Of a stretch of DNA of 64,000 bases, positions 25,973 to 34,400 are shown in pieces. The translations under genes and the position numbers were made by a program. Numbering within the stretch: the first letter of the stretch is position 1; each line of letters starts with the position of its first letter. The stretch is from Frateuria terrea. GTDB lineage: Bacteria; Pseudomonadota; Gammaproteobacteria; Xanthomonadales; Rhodanobacteraceae. The stretch spans positions 434,001-498,000 of the forward strand of contig NZ_FOXL01000003.1 of NCBI RefSeq assembly GCF_900115705.1. Reading direction: 5' to 3'. Below the pieces are notes generated by a model. That model was given only the letters and a program-made list of their open reading frames with translations. It was not told the DNA's origin and searched no databases.

Positions 25973-27430
25973 TCAGGAATGAGCGGGGATGGAGGGTTTC
26001 GAAGCGGTCTGATGCATGGCGTCCGGGCGATAACCACCGCCGAGGGCCTGGATCAGCTGGATGGAAAGGTCGACCTGTTGTGCCTTGAGCGCGGCCATGC
26101 GCTGTTCGGCGACGAGCAGCTGCTGACGCACGCTGAGTGCCTCCAGGTAGCTGCCCACGCCGGCGCGGTAGCGCTGCTCGGCCAGGCGCCAGGCATCGCT
26201 GGCAGCATCCAGCGCGCGCTGTTGCGCGGCGACCTGGTCGGTCAGCGACTGCTGCGCGGCGTAGTCGTCGGCGACCTCGTTGAGCGCGCCGACCAGCGTC
26301 TGGTTGTACTGCGCCACGGCCAGGTCGTACTGCGCGTCCTTGCCGGCGAGGTTGGCGCGCAGGCGGCCGCCGTCGAAGATCGGCAGGCTGAGCGAGGGAC
26401 CGACCTGGTAGAACAGCGAGGACGCGCGCAGCAGCGGATTGCCGCCCATGCTCAGCAGGCCAGCCATGGCGCCAAGCTTCACGTTGGGCAGGAACTCGGT
26501 CTTGGCCGCGGCAATGTCGTGGCTGCTTGCTTCGACGCGCCAGCGCGCGGCGACCAGGTCGGCGCGGTGGCCGAGCAGTTCGACCGGCAGGTCCGACGGT
26601 ACGGCGAGCGCTTCGGGCGCCAGCGGCTGCGGCCGTGCGATGTCCAGGCCGCGATCCGGACCCTTGCCGAGCAGCACCGAGAGCGCCGAGCGCGCAGCAT
26701 CGATGGCGCGCTGGGCGACAGCCAGCTGCTGTTCGGCGCTGGCCACTTCGCCGTCGCCCTGCTTGAGCTGCAGCTGGCTGTCGAGGCCGGCGCGCACGCG
26801 CTGCGCGGTGAGTTCGCGCGCCTTGCCGGCGCGATCGAGCTCGGCCTGCGCCAGGTCGTGCTGGTCGAAGGCATAGCCCAACTGCGCGTAGGCGCGGGCG
26901 ACGTTGCCCGACAATTCGATGCGCGCCGCGCGCGCTTCGACCTCGGCGGCGCGCGCCTGGCCCAGCGCGGCTTCCCACGCGGCGCGCTGGCCGCCCCACA
27001 GGTCCAGGCCCCAGTTGAAGCTGAGGTAGCCGAACTTGGCGATCGAGAAGTGCGCGTTGTCACCGAGCAGGCCCGCCGGCGGCTTGGCGCCGGCCACGCT
27101 GGCGCCAAGGCCCAGCTGCGGCTTGCGCGCGGCATCGGCATAACCGGCCGCCGCCTGTGCCCCGCGGGCGCGCGCGTCGGCCGCGGCCAGGCCGGGATTG
27201 CCGGCCAGCGCTTCCTGGATGAGTGCATCGAGCTGCGGATCGCCCAGGCCGCTCCACCACGCCTGGCTGGGCCAGGTGGCCGGCGTGGGCGTGCCTTCGA
27301 CGATGCCGCGCTGGGCCTTGAGCGCGGACGGATCGAGCAGCTTGCCGTCCGGATGCAGGCCACCGCTGCTGGCGCAGCCGGCCAGAACGAGGGTCAGTGC
27401 GGTAGCCGCCGCAAGGGATTGCAGACGCAT
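25973..27430 (-). CDS. Outer-membrane efflux lipoprotein, NodT/OprM family
   Basis: 485-residue TolC-like channel. It begins with a lipoprotein signal MRLQSLAAATALTLVLAGC; the lipobox LAGC puts the acylated cysteine at residue 19. Two OEP domains follow (about 60-255 and 270-465) with repeated helical hairpins (ARAAEVEARAARIELSGNVARAYAQLG and its second copy near NEVADDYAAQQ). The ATG at 27430 was chosen because it restores the lipoprotein signal; the open frame extends upstream into marR. First structural gene after marR, completing a tripartite pump with EmrA and EmrB. Confidence 0.93.
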   Translation of the reverse strand: MRLQSLAAATALTLVLAGCASSGGLHPDGKLLDPSALKAQRGIVEGTPTPATWPSQAWWSGLGDPQLDALIQEALAGNPGLAAADARARGAQAAAGYADAARKPQLGLGASVAGAKPPAGLLGDNAHFSIAKFGYLSFNWGLDLWGGQRAAWEAALGQARAAEVEARAARIELSGNVARAYAQLGYAFDQHDLAQAELDRAGKARELTAQRVRAGLDSQLQLKQGDGEVASAEQQLAVAQRAIDAARSALSVLLGKGPDRGLDIARPQPLAPEALAVPSDLPVELLGHRADLVAARWRVEASSHDIAAAKTEFLPNVKLGAMAGLLSMGGNPLLRASSLFYQVGPSLSLPIFDGGRLRANLAGKDAQYDLAVAQYNQTLVGALNEVADDYAAQQSLTDQVAAQQRALDAASDAWRLAEQRYRAGVGSYLEALSVRQQLLVAEQRMAALKAQQVDLSIQLIQALGGGYRPDAMHQTASKPSIPAHS

Positions 27431-27453
27431 GGTGTTCGGGTTCCGGGTGAGGG

Positions 27454-27912
27454 TCAGTCTTTGTCGCGCAACGCGTGCAGTACACGCGTCAGGTAGTCGT
27501 GCAGCCGCTTGCGCTCGGCCTCGCTGAGCGAACGCTGTGCCGCCTCCAGCACGCGCTCGTTGCAGTCGGTCAGCTGCTGCCACAACGACGTGCCCTGGTC
27601 GGTCAGTTCGATGCGCAGCGCGCGCCGGTCCTGTTCGTGCGGGCAGCGTCGCAGGTAGCCCTTGCCTTCGAGCTGGTCGAGCTGGCGGGTCATGGCGCCA
27701 CCATCGAGCTCGACCCCGCGGGCGAGCTCCGAAGCCGTCATCGGGCCGAGCCGGGCCAGCCGCTTGAGGATCAGGAACTGGGTAAAGCGCAGGTCGACGC
27801 CCAGGGCCGCCAGCTCGGCCTCCATCGCGCGCACGATCTCCGAGCGCACCAGGCCGAGCAGGACGCCGAGGCTTTCCTGCGGACTGGCAGTAGCGAGGGG
27901 GTCGGTAACCAT
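27454..27912 (-). CDS. MarR family repressor of the adjacent efflux operon
   Basis: 152-residue dimeric winged-helix repressor. The HTH region reads LTQFLILKRLARLGPMTASELARGVELDGGAMTRQLDQLE (about 50-88, given in parts: MTASELARG, GAMTRQLDQL). The wing is RCPHEQDRRALRIELT, with the conserved DRR. It lies 23 bases upstream of the efflux genes in the same direction. The palindrome overlapping its own promoter points to self-repression relieved by a drug ligand. The ATG at 27912 is only seven bases after the -10 box, so the transcript is likely leaderless; an upstream ATG at 27921 falls inside the -10. Confidence 0.9.
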   Translation of the reverse strand: MVTDPLATASPQESLGVLLGLVRSEIVRAMEAELAALGVDLRFTQFLILKRLARLGPMTASELARGVELDGGAMTRQLDQLEGKGYLRRCPHEQDRRALRIELTDQGTSLWQQLTDCNERVLEAAQRSLSEAERKRLHDYLTRVLHALRDKD

Positions 27913-27919
27913 GCCGCGC

Positions 27920-27956
27920 ATTCTATTGCCGAGCGAATATTTGTCAAGGCAAATAT
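27920..27956 (-). promoter_or_regulatory. marR-omf-emrAB promoter with overlapping MarR operator
   Basis: On the minus strand TTGACA (27942-27947), 16 bases, then TAGAAT (27920-27925): a near-consensus sigma70 promoter. Overlapping the -35 is a perfect inverted repeat, ATATTTG (27937-27943), six bases, CAAATAT (27950-27956). A MarR dimer there would block RNA polymerase. Confidence 0.8.
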
Positions 27957-27986
27957 CGCGATAGCCATCATTGACTCGGCAAAGGT

Positions 27987-28229
27987 TTAGGCGGCCCGCA
28001 GCGTGGCCAGCTCGTCGCGCACCAGCGCGGCCAACGCCGGATCGCGGATCGAGAACAGTTCGAACACACCCAATGCATGCAGGGTCGGCAGTTGTGCAAG
28101 CAGGCGCGGCTCGGCCTCGCACCTCAACGGCTCGGGGGTGGCCGGGTCCAGCATCAGCTGCGCATGCACCACGAAGTCGGTGAGCGCGTCGGTATCGGGC
28201 ACCGGGACGGAAACGGGAAGCAACGGCAT
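27987..28229 (-). CDS. Small uncharacterised protein, paralogue A
   Basis: 80-residue soluble protein, not recognised. It shares about 41 of 65 aligned residues with the protein at 29348-29596, around the core MLDPxTPEPLRxExEPxLL and ALGxFELFxxRDxALAAL. The AAGGAG site is seven bases before the ATG at 28229 but only one before the ATG at 28235, so the shorter form (MPLLPVSVPVPD) is chosen. Predicted helical with many Leu, Pro and acidic residues. It diverges across 256 bases from the XRE regulator gene. Function unknown. Confidence 0.7.
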   Translation of the reverse strand: MPLLPVSVPVPDTDALTDFVVHAQLMLDPATPEPLRCEAEPRLLAQLPTLHALGVFELFSIRDPALAALVRDELATLRAA

Positions 28230-28485
28230 CGGCATGCTCCTTGGTCTTGTCTGCATAGGCGAGGACGCCGGGCAAGGCCTCGGCGTGACATGCCGGCTTC
28301 GCGTGGCCGGCATCGATCCACGCATTGCGCGCGGTACGGTACGGGGGGAGCGTCAACCGTACGCCGCCAGCACGTGCTGGCGGAAGGCAGCCGGTACTGC
28401 TGGTACTCTCACTACCACCCCGAACGAGATTGCCCTGGGTCCGCTGGCCTCGGGCATTCCGACCACTTTCCTGCTGAGACCGTCC

Positions 28486-29337
28486 ATGGAACCGACCCGG
28501 CAGCGCTCCGAGCTGAAGGCCTTCCTGCGTGCGCGGCGTGCGGCGCTGGCACCGGAAGCGGCCGGGCTGCCGCGCGGGCGGCGCCTCACGCCAGGCCTTC
28601 GCCGCGAAGAGGTCGCCACGCTCGCCGCGGTCGGCGTCACCTGGTACACCTGGCTGGAGCAAGGCCGGGCCATCAACGTCTCGGCCGCCGCGCTGAGCCG
28701 CATCGCCCGCGCACTGGCGCTGGACGCCACCGACGAGGCCTACCTGTTCGCCCTGGCCGGCGTGCCGCGGACCGAGCCGTCGGCCGCACAGCCGGTGCTG
28801 CCCACAGCCATGCAGGACATGCTCGAGCTGTACCGCGCGCCCGCCTTCGTGATCGACCCGGTGTTCGACGTGCTCGCCTGGAACCGCATGGCGCAGCAGT
28901 TGTACGACTTCGGCGAGTTCAACGGGCCGCTGGCGCACAACCACTTGTGGAACGCGTTCATGAACCCGGCGCGGCGGCGGTTGTACGCACCCTGCTTCGA
29001 GCCGGGCATGCTCAACCTGCTGGGCATCTTCCGCGTCAACCACGCGGCGCATCCGGACGATCCGCGCTTCGACCAGCTGATCGAGGCGCTCACCCGGGCA
29101 AGCCAGGAATTCGTTGAGTTGTGGCAGCGCCAGCAGGTGGCGCCGTTGAGCACCTGGACCGCGCACTTCTTCCATCCGCGATTCGGCGACGTGCGCGCGC
29201 ATTCGGTGCGCATGCCGCTGCGCGATGGCCGTGCGGACGGCGCTACCGGGTTCTTCTTCGTGCCGCAGGACGCCGCCACCGCGGCCAGCTTCGCGCGCGT
29301 CGCGGCGGAACTGGAGCCGGTAGCCGTACCTGCCTGA
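28486..29337 (+). CDS. XRE-type HTH regulator with MmyB-like ligand domain
   Basis: 283 residues. An N-terminal HTH_31/XRE domain (about 5-85) has the motif GRRLTPGLRREEVATLAAVGVTWYTWLEQGR, shown here in parts: GLRREEVATLA and TWYTWLEQG. The C-terminal MmyB-like PAS-related domain (about 105-270) has YRAPAFVIDPVFDVLAWN and AHFFHPRFGDVRAHS. This family often controls a neighbouring divergent oxidoreductase; here the divergent neighbour is the small protein A. ATG 28486 gives the standard N-terminus. Its stop is ten bases from the convergent paralogue B. Confidence 0.87.
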   Translation: MEPTRQRSELKAFLRARRAALAPEAAGLPRGRRLTPGLRREEVATLAAVGVTWYTWLEQGRAINVSAAALSRIARALALDATDEAYLFALAGVPRTEPSAAQPVLPTAMQDMLELYRAPAFVIDPVFDVLAWNRMAQQLYDFGEFNGPLAHNHLWNAFMNPARRRLYAPCFEPGMLNLLGIFRVNHAAHPDDPRFDQLIEALTRASQEFVELWQRQQVAPLSTWTAHFFHPRFGDVRAHSVRMPLRDGRADGATGFFFVPQDAATAASFARVAAELEPVAVPA

Positions 29338-29347
29338 CCGGCGTTCC

Positions 29348-29596
29348 TCAAGCAGCCGCGTAGAGCCCACGGCGCGCCGCCATCTCGTCGCGCAGCAGCG
29401 CAGCCAGCGCACGGTCGCGCACCTCGAACAGCTCGAACAGGCCGAGCGCCTGCACCACCGGCAGCAGCTGCAGCAGTTGCGGCTCCAGCTCGCGGCGCAG
29501 TGGTTCGGGCGTGACCGGATCGAGCATGCGCCGGGCGCACTCGACGAAACGCGGCAGTGCCTGCTCGGTGGGCAGGTTCCTGGTCGGACGGGACAT
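29348..29596 (-). CDS. Small uncharacterised protein, paralogue B
   Basis: 82 residues, about 63% identical over 65 positions to the protein at 27987-28229; the shared core includes MLDP, TPEPLR, ALG, FELF and ALAAL. GAGGAG lies eight bases before ATG 29596. It is transcribed away from an AraC-type regulator with 116 bases between them, the same head-to-head arrangement as paralogue A with the XRE regulator. No recognised domain, signal peptide or membrane helix. Confidence 0.7.
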   Translation of the reverse strand: MSRPTRNLPTEQALPRFVECARRMLDPVTPEPLRRELEPQLLQLLPVVQALGLFELFEVRDRALAALLRDEMAARRGLYAAA

Positions 29597-29712
29597 TGGG
29601 GTTCTCCTCGTGATGCGCGGACGTGCGCATCCAGGACGTCGGGGAGATCAGGCTAGTATCGACCGCAGTGGCGCGTTATCGTCATTCGGTCAAGTTTTAT
29701 CGAGAAGCTGCC

Positions 29713-30519
29713 ATGTCCCACGCCGATGCCATGTTCGAGCGCATCGAGAACGCCGGTGGCCCGCCCTTGATCGCCTTCCTGGTCGACGGCTCCGGCGGCC
29801 ACCAGCCGCATGTCGAGGAAAGCGACTGGCACACCCACGTGCGCGGGCAGTTCTTCTACGTCGAGCGCGGCATGGTCAGTATCCGCACGCGCGAGGGCGC
29901 CTGGGCGTTGCCGCCGCAGCGGGTCGGCTGGATGCCGCCGGGCGAACCGCACACCGTGCGCATGTCCTCGGCGCTGTGCGGCTGGGGCGTATTCGTGGCA
30001 CCGCAGGCGGCCGCCGGCCTGCCCGACCACACCTGCGTGCTGGGCGCCAACGACCTGATGCGCGCGTTGGTGCTGCGTGCCTCCGAATGGACCATGCGCG
30101 ACGAACTGGACGAACGGCAGGAGCGCCTGCTGATGGTGTTGCTGGACGAGCTGCGCCGCGCACCGCAACTGCCGCCGCAACTGAACCTGCCCAGCGATCG
30201 GCGCGTACTGCGCATCGCGCATGCGGTACTGGAGCGTCCGCAGGAAGACCGCAGCCTGGAGGACTGGGCCGCCTGGGCCGGCCTGTCCGCACGCAACCTG
30301 AGCCGCCTGTTCCGCCGCGAGACCGGCACCAGCTTCGCGCAGTGGCGGCGACAGGCGCGGCTGGGCCACGCGCTGGAACTGCTGGCCGACGGCACCGCGG
30401 TTGGCCAGGTCGCCGATGCACTGGGCTACGCCAGCGTCAGTGCCTTCGTGGCGATGTTCCGGCGCAGCTTCGGGCAATCGCCCGGGCGCTATTTCGAGCG
30501 CACGCCGCTCTCGGCCTGA
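29713..30519 (+). CDS. AraC family regulator with cupin sensor
   Basis: 268 residues. An N-terminal cupin (about 25-115) has the metal/ligand-site pattern WHTHVRGQFFYVERGMVSI and the second cupin motif WMPPGEPHTVRM. The C-terminal double HTH (about 165-262) has LEDWAAWAGLSARNLSRLFRRETG and VADALGYASVSAFVAMFRRSFG in parts. The start MSHADAMFERIEN at 29713 was taken because the frame upstream lies in the intergenic region. It is divergent from paralogue B and is followed by a small membrane protein. Confidence 0.87.
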   Translation: MSHADAMFERIENAGGPPLIAFLVDGSGGHQPHVEESDWHTHVRGQFFYVERGMVSIRTREGAWALPPQRVGWMPPGEPHTVRMSSALCGWGVFVAPQAAAGLPDHTCVLGANDLMRALVLRASEWTMRDELDERQERLLMVLLDELRRAPQLPPQLNLPSDRRVLRIAHAVLERPQEDRSLEDWAAWAGLSARNLSRLFRRETGTSFAQWRRQARLGHALELLADGTAVGQVADALGYASVSAFVAMFRRSFGQSPGRYFERTPLSA

Positions 30520-30578
30520 CGCGCGCATCACGAGGGCGTTTCGACGATCCTCTTCGGGACGGGCAAGGAGGGCAGGCC

Positions 30579-30941
30579 ATGGAACCCATGTTGAGCATGC
30601 GTACCGCGTTGGTACTGCTGGCACTGACCGCGCTGGGCGGCCTGCTGATGGCCGGCATCCGCTTCGCCGGCAAGCCGCATCCGCCGACCTGGCTGGCGAT
30701 GGGGCACGGCTTCATCGCCGGCGCCGCAGTCACCCTGCTGGTCTACGACTACTTCATCGTGGGCTTGCCGGGAATGGCGCAGCTGGGCCTGCTGCTGTTC
30801 CTGCTTGCCGCCGCCGGCGGCATTGCGATGAACCTGGGTTACCACTGGAAGCGTTTGGCGCTGCCCAAGTGGCTGGTGGTGGTGCATGCGCTGATCGCGG
30901 TGGCCGGCTTCGTGCTGCTGCTGATCGCGGCCTGGCCGTAG
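30579..30941 (+). CDS. Small four-helix inner-membrane protein, uncharacterised
   Basis: 120 residues with four predicted membrane helices (about 7-27, 39-59, 63-84 and 96-118) and very short loops. Between helices three and four is HWKRLALPKW. AAGGAGGG precedes the ATG at 30579. I do not recognise a family beyond a general resemblance to small conserved membrane proteins next to AraC regulators. It lies 59 bases after the AraC gene in the same direction, possibly co-transcribed. Confidence 0.7.
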   Translation: MEPMLSMRTALVLLALTALGGLLMAGIRFAGKPHPPTWLAMGHGFIAGAAVTLLVYDYFIVGLPGMAQLGLLLFLLAAAGGIAMNLGYHWKRLALPKWLVVVHALIAVAGFVLLLIAAWP

Positions 30942-30956
30942 GCGCGGCTGTTCCCA

Positions 30957-31057
30957 CTCTCCCTGCGGGTGCCGACAGGCGGATGAGGGTTCGGGCGCAG
31001 CGAGCCATCCGGCGATAGCGGACCCTGTCCCCAACCCCTCTCCCGCAGGGAGAGGGG
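30957..31057. repeat. Large REP-like element with a very strong hairpin
   Basis: A perfect 13-base inverted pair, CTCTCCCTGCGGG (30957-30969) and CCCGCAGGGAGAG (31042-31054), brackets 72 bases. Inside the right side is a tight hairpin CCCCTCTCCC (31035-31044) and GGGAGAGGGG (31048-31057). It lies between the convergent ends of the small membrane protein and the S9 peptidase, so it may also terminate both. Confidence 0.7.
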
Positions 31058-31068
31058 CCGGGCCCAGG

Positions 31069-33489
31069 TCACTTGGCCGGCTTGACGTACGTGTCGAACA
31101 GCTCGTCGATGCGGCGGTACTCGTCGTGCCACGAATCCGGATGCATGAAGCCGTGCCGTTCCATCGGGTACAGCGACATCCAGAAATCCTTCTTGTGCAG
31201 TTCGATGAAGCGCTGGTACAGGCGGATCGAGTCGGCGGCCATGACGTTGTCGTCGATCAGGCCATGCTCGATCAGCAGGGGATCGGCAAGCTGGTCGGCG
31301 TAGCTGATCGGCGAACTGATGTCGTAGGCGTGCGGGTCCAGTTCGGGCGAGTTGAGGATGTCGGACGTGTACTCGTGGTTGTACAGCCGCCAGTCGCTGA
31401 CCGGCCGCAGCGCAGCGCCGGCAGCGAACTGGCCCGGCGCGCGCAGTAGCGCCATCTCGGTCATGAAGCCGCCGTAGCTGCCGCCGTAGATGCCCACCCG
31501 CCTGGGGTCGACGTGGTGGTTCTTCACCAGCCAGGCCTTGCCGTCGAGCAGGTCCTGCAGCTCCGGGTGGCCCATCTGGCGGTAGATCGCGTCGCGCCAG
31601 TCACGGCCGTAGCCTTCGGAGGCGCGGTAATCCATGTCCAGCACGACGTAGCCCTTGTGCACCAGCAGGTTGTGGAACATCTGCTCGCGGAAGTAGTAGG
31701 ACCATCCGAGCGTGACATCCTGCGTGTAGCCGGCACCATGGACGAAGATCACCGCGGGCCTCGTCGTCGCGTTCTCATCGGCCGGGCCGTAGTACTTGGC
31801 GTAGATGCTGCCGGCGCCATGGCTGGAGGGCACCTGGACGATCTTCGGTGCGATCCAGTCGCGGGCGGTGAATGCGGGCTTCATGGTGCGGGTCAGGTCA
31901 CCCGGCGCGCCACCTGCCGCCGACTGCACCGCCAACTGGTCGAGCACGTAGGGAGAGGAGTGCAACACCGCCAGGCGGCTGCCGTCCGGCGACAGCTCGA
32001 AGCCATCCATGCCTTGGTAATGCGTGATGCGCGTGAGCTCGCCACCCGCGCTGGGCACGCGGTAGACGTCGTAGCTGTAGGGCGCGACCTTGTTGGTGCG
32101 CAGGTAGAACCACCGGCCATCCTCGGACAGCTGCGGGTGACTGACCTCGAACCGGCCGCTGGTCAGCGCCTCCGCCTTGCCGCCCAACGACTTGACGTAG
32201 AGCTGGGAGTAGCCCGTCTCCTCGGACAGGTACCACAACGTACGGCCGTCCTTGAGCCAGCCGAAATCGTTGAAGTTCCAGTTGATCCAAGCCTCGTCAT
32301 GCAGGCGGTGCTGGTTGACCAGCGCGTGGCGGACGAAATCGACGCTGGCGATCCAGCGGTCCTTGTTGTCGATCGCGCGCAGCTGGATGGCCAGGTTGCT
32401 GCCGTCCGCGCTCCACGCGATGCCGCCGCCACCGCCGTCCTCGGCGCTGGAGATGATGCGGACCGAACGCAGGTCGGGCGCCTTCAGCGCCTTGGCCTGG
32501 TCGTCCTTGCCGGCCCGCTCCAGCGCCGCGACGGTCTGCGCGCGGATCGCGGCGAGCGGATCGTCCTTGACGCCGGGCAGGCCGTCGGTCGAGAGCGGGT
32601 ACTGCTGGTGCGCGCGCAGGTCCAGCAACAGCAGCGACTGCGGCGCCGGCTCGTTGCGGCCGACGTAGACGCGCGCGTCCTCGTCCTCGGCGTACCCCGA
32701 GTCGCTTACGTAATGGGTCACCTTGGGATGGCGGCCCGCCTCATAGCTCTTCGGCCGCGTGACCACCAGCAGCCAGCGCCCGTCTGGCGACAGCTCGGTA
32801 TCCATCGCGACGATCTTGTCGCCGAGCCAGAACGGCTGCGGCGCGCGGCCCGGGTCGGCGGCAGCCAGCGCCCTGGCGTTGGCCTGTTCGGCGTCCTTGT
32901 CGGCCTTGAGCTGGCGCAGGGTGGAGAACAGCTTCAGCTGCTCGGCTTCCAGCGCGCCGGTCTTGGCCTGCTCGGGGTCGTCGGCGAACTTGAGCACCGC
33001 CACCGGCGCGCTGACGCCGCGCGCCAGGTCGTAGCTGTACCAGTCGTCGCCGGAGCGGTACTGCAGCGCGCGGCTGTCGGCGGAGAACTGCGGCGCCGAT
33101 TCGTCCTCGACCGTCTGCGTGACCTGCACGGTACGGCCATCGGCAAGAGTACGCAGGAACACGTCGCCGTGGCGCACGAACGCCGCGTAACGATGCGTGC
33201 GGTCGTACACCGACGGACCATCGGCCTTCGCCACCGCGGCCGGGTCGAGCTTCTCGCTGCGCCCGCTGGCCAGGTCCACGCGGTACAGGTCGCGCACCTG
33301 GCTGCCATCGCGCTTGAGCTGGTAGTAGATCGCCTGCCCGTCGGCGCTCCAGTAGGGCGACTCCACCGCCTGCCCGATCCAGTCGGGGTTGGCCATGATG
33401 GTTTCCAGATCCAGCGTCGCGGCCGGTGTGGCCGCCAGCGCCGGCAGCGCGGTGAAGGCGGCCAAGCCCGCCAGGAGAAGTCGACGCAT
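31069..33489 (-). CDS. S9 family (DPP4-like) serine peptidase
   Basis: 806-residue exported prolyl-oligopeptidase-type peptidase. The signal peptide (1-19) ends LPALAA. A seven-bladed beta-propeller (about 30-520) has WD-like repeats such as FSADSRALQYRSGDD and LSPDGRWLLVVTRP. The C-terminal alpha/beta-hydrolase domain has GGSYGGF with Ser671, HGLIDDNV with the aspartate near 746, and MERHGF with His779, completing the triad. It probably trims dipeptides from proline-containing peptides in the periplasm. Start ATG 33489 gives the signal peptide; the frame upstream is open but is antisense to the carboxylesterase. Single gene. Confidence 0.92.
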   Translation of the reverse strand: MRRLLLAGLAAFTALPALAATPAATLDLETIMANPDWIGQAVESPYWSADGQAIYYQLKRDGSQVRDLYRVDLASGRSEKLDPAAVAKADGPSVYDRTHRYAAFVRHGDVFLRTLADGRTVQVTQTVEDESAPQFSADSRALQYRSGDDWYSYDLARGVSAPVAVLKFADDPEQAKTGALEAEQLKLFSTLRQLKADKDAEQANARALAAADPGRAPQPFWLGDKIVAMDTELSPDGRWLLVVTRPKSYEAGRHPKVTHYVSDSGYAEDEDARVYVGRNEPAPQSLLLLDLRAHQQYPLSTDGLPGVKDDPLAAIRAQTVAALERAGKDDQAKALKAPDLRSVRIISSAEDGGGGGIAWSADGSNLAIQLRAIDNKDRWIASVDFVRHALVNQHRLHDEAWINWNFNDFGWLKDGRTLWYLSEETGYSQLYVKSLGGKAEALTSGRFEVSHPQLSEDGRWFYLRTNKVAPYSYDVYRVPSAGGELTRITHYQGMDGFELSPDGSRLAVLHSSPYVLDQLAVQSAAGGAPGDLTRTMKPAFTARDWIAPKIVQVPSSHGAGSIYAKYYGPADENATTRPAVIFVHGAGYTQDVTLGWSYYFREQMFHNLLVHKGYVVLDMDYRASEGYGRDWRDAIYRQMGHPELQDLLDGKAWLVKNHHVDPRRVGIYGGSYGGFMTEMALLRAPGQFAAGAALRPVSDWRLYNHEYTSDILNSPELDPHAYDISSPISYADQLADPLLIEHGLIDDNVMAADSIRLYQRFIELHKKDFWMSLYPMERHGFMHPDSWHDEYRRIDELFDTYVKPAK

Positions 33490-33636
33490 GCAGTGCTCCG
33501 CTAGTGGCAAAACACCCGAGCATAGCCAAGCCGGCCTGTGCCGCAAGCGCCGGAAGTCGTGCAGCCGCCGCTCTGGCTGGCGACCGCGCGACGCATGGGC
33601 GAGACTGGTCGATCTGCCGAACCCATCGGAACACCC

Positions 33637-34302
33637 ATGAACCTGCTTCCCAGCGTCGAGCGCGAAACCGGTCCGGATCCCCGCCACAGCGTGATCTGGC
33701 TGCATGGCCTGGGTGCCGACGGCAACGACTTCGTGCCGATCGTGCCCGAACTGGTCGACCCGGCCTGGCCGGCACTGCGCTTCGTGTTCCCGCACGCGCC
33801 GGTGCAGCCGGTGAGCATCAACGGCGGCATGCCGATGCGTGCCTGGTACGACATCTTCGGCTTCGACGCCCGCGCGCCGCAGGACGAGGCCGGCATCCGC
33901 CGCGCCATCGATGCGGTGGCAGCGCTGATCGCGCGCGAGCATGAACGCGGCGTGCCCAGCGAGCGGATCGTGCTGGCGGGCTTCTCGCAAGGCGGCGCCA
34001 TCGCGCTGGCCGCCGGCCTGCGCCACGCCCAGCCGCTGGCCGGCATCGTGGCGCTGTCCACCTACTTGCCGATCAGCGCCACGCTGGCGCCCGAGCGCAG
34101 CGCCGCCAATGCCCGCGTGCCGATCTTCTGGGGCCACGGCAGCGCCGATCCGGTGGTGGCGCTGCAGCGCGGGCTCGATTCGCGGCTGTTGCTGGAAGGA
34201 TTGGGCTATACCGTCCACTGGCATACCTACCCGATGCCGCATTCGGTCTGCGCCGAGGAAATCGCCGACCTGCGCCGCTGGCTCTCCGACCGCTTCCAAT
34301 GA
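33637..34302 (+). CDS. Carboxylesterase (phospholipase/carboxylesterase alpha/beta hydrolase)
   Basis: 221-residue cytosolic esterase of the EstB/acyl-protein-thioesterase type. The oxyanion stretch WLHGLGADGNDF leads in. The nucleophile elbow GFSQGG places Ser117, and the triad is completed by Asp171 (GHGSADPVV) and His202 (MPHSVCAEE). The motif NGGMPMRAWYDIFGFD is typical. The start MNLLPSVERETG at 33637 was chosen; the open frame extends to 33538 without a family-like sequence. It diverges from the S9 peptidase. Confidence 0.92.
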   Translation: MNLLPSVERETGPDPRHSVIWLHGLGADGNDFVPIVPELVDPAWPALRFVFPHAPVQPVSINGGMPMRAWYDIFGFDARAPQDEAGIRRAIDAVAALIAREHERGVPSERIVLAGFSQGGAIALAAGLRHAQPLAGIVALSTYLPISATLAPERSAANARVPIFWGHGSADPVVALQRGLDSRLLLEGLGYTVHWHTYPMPHSVCAEEIADLRRWLSDRFQ

Positions 34303-34400
34303 ACCGTTCCTGCGGGGGCGGGCACGGGGTGCCGACGTCCTCCTTGGACCGTGCCCGGGAAGACAGCGGCGGGTGACCGGATGCCGGCATACTGAAGCGC

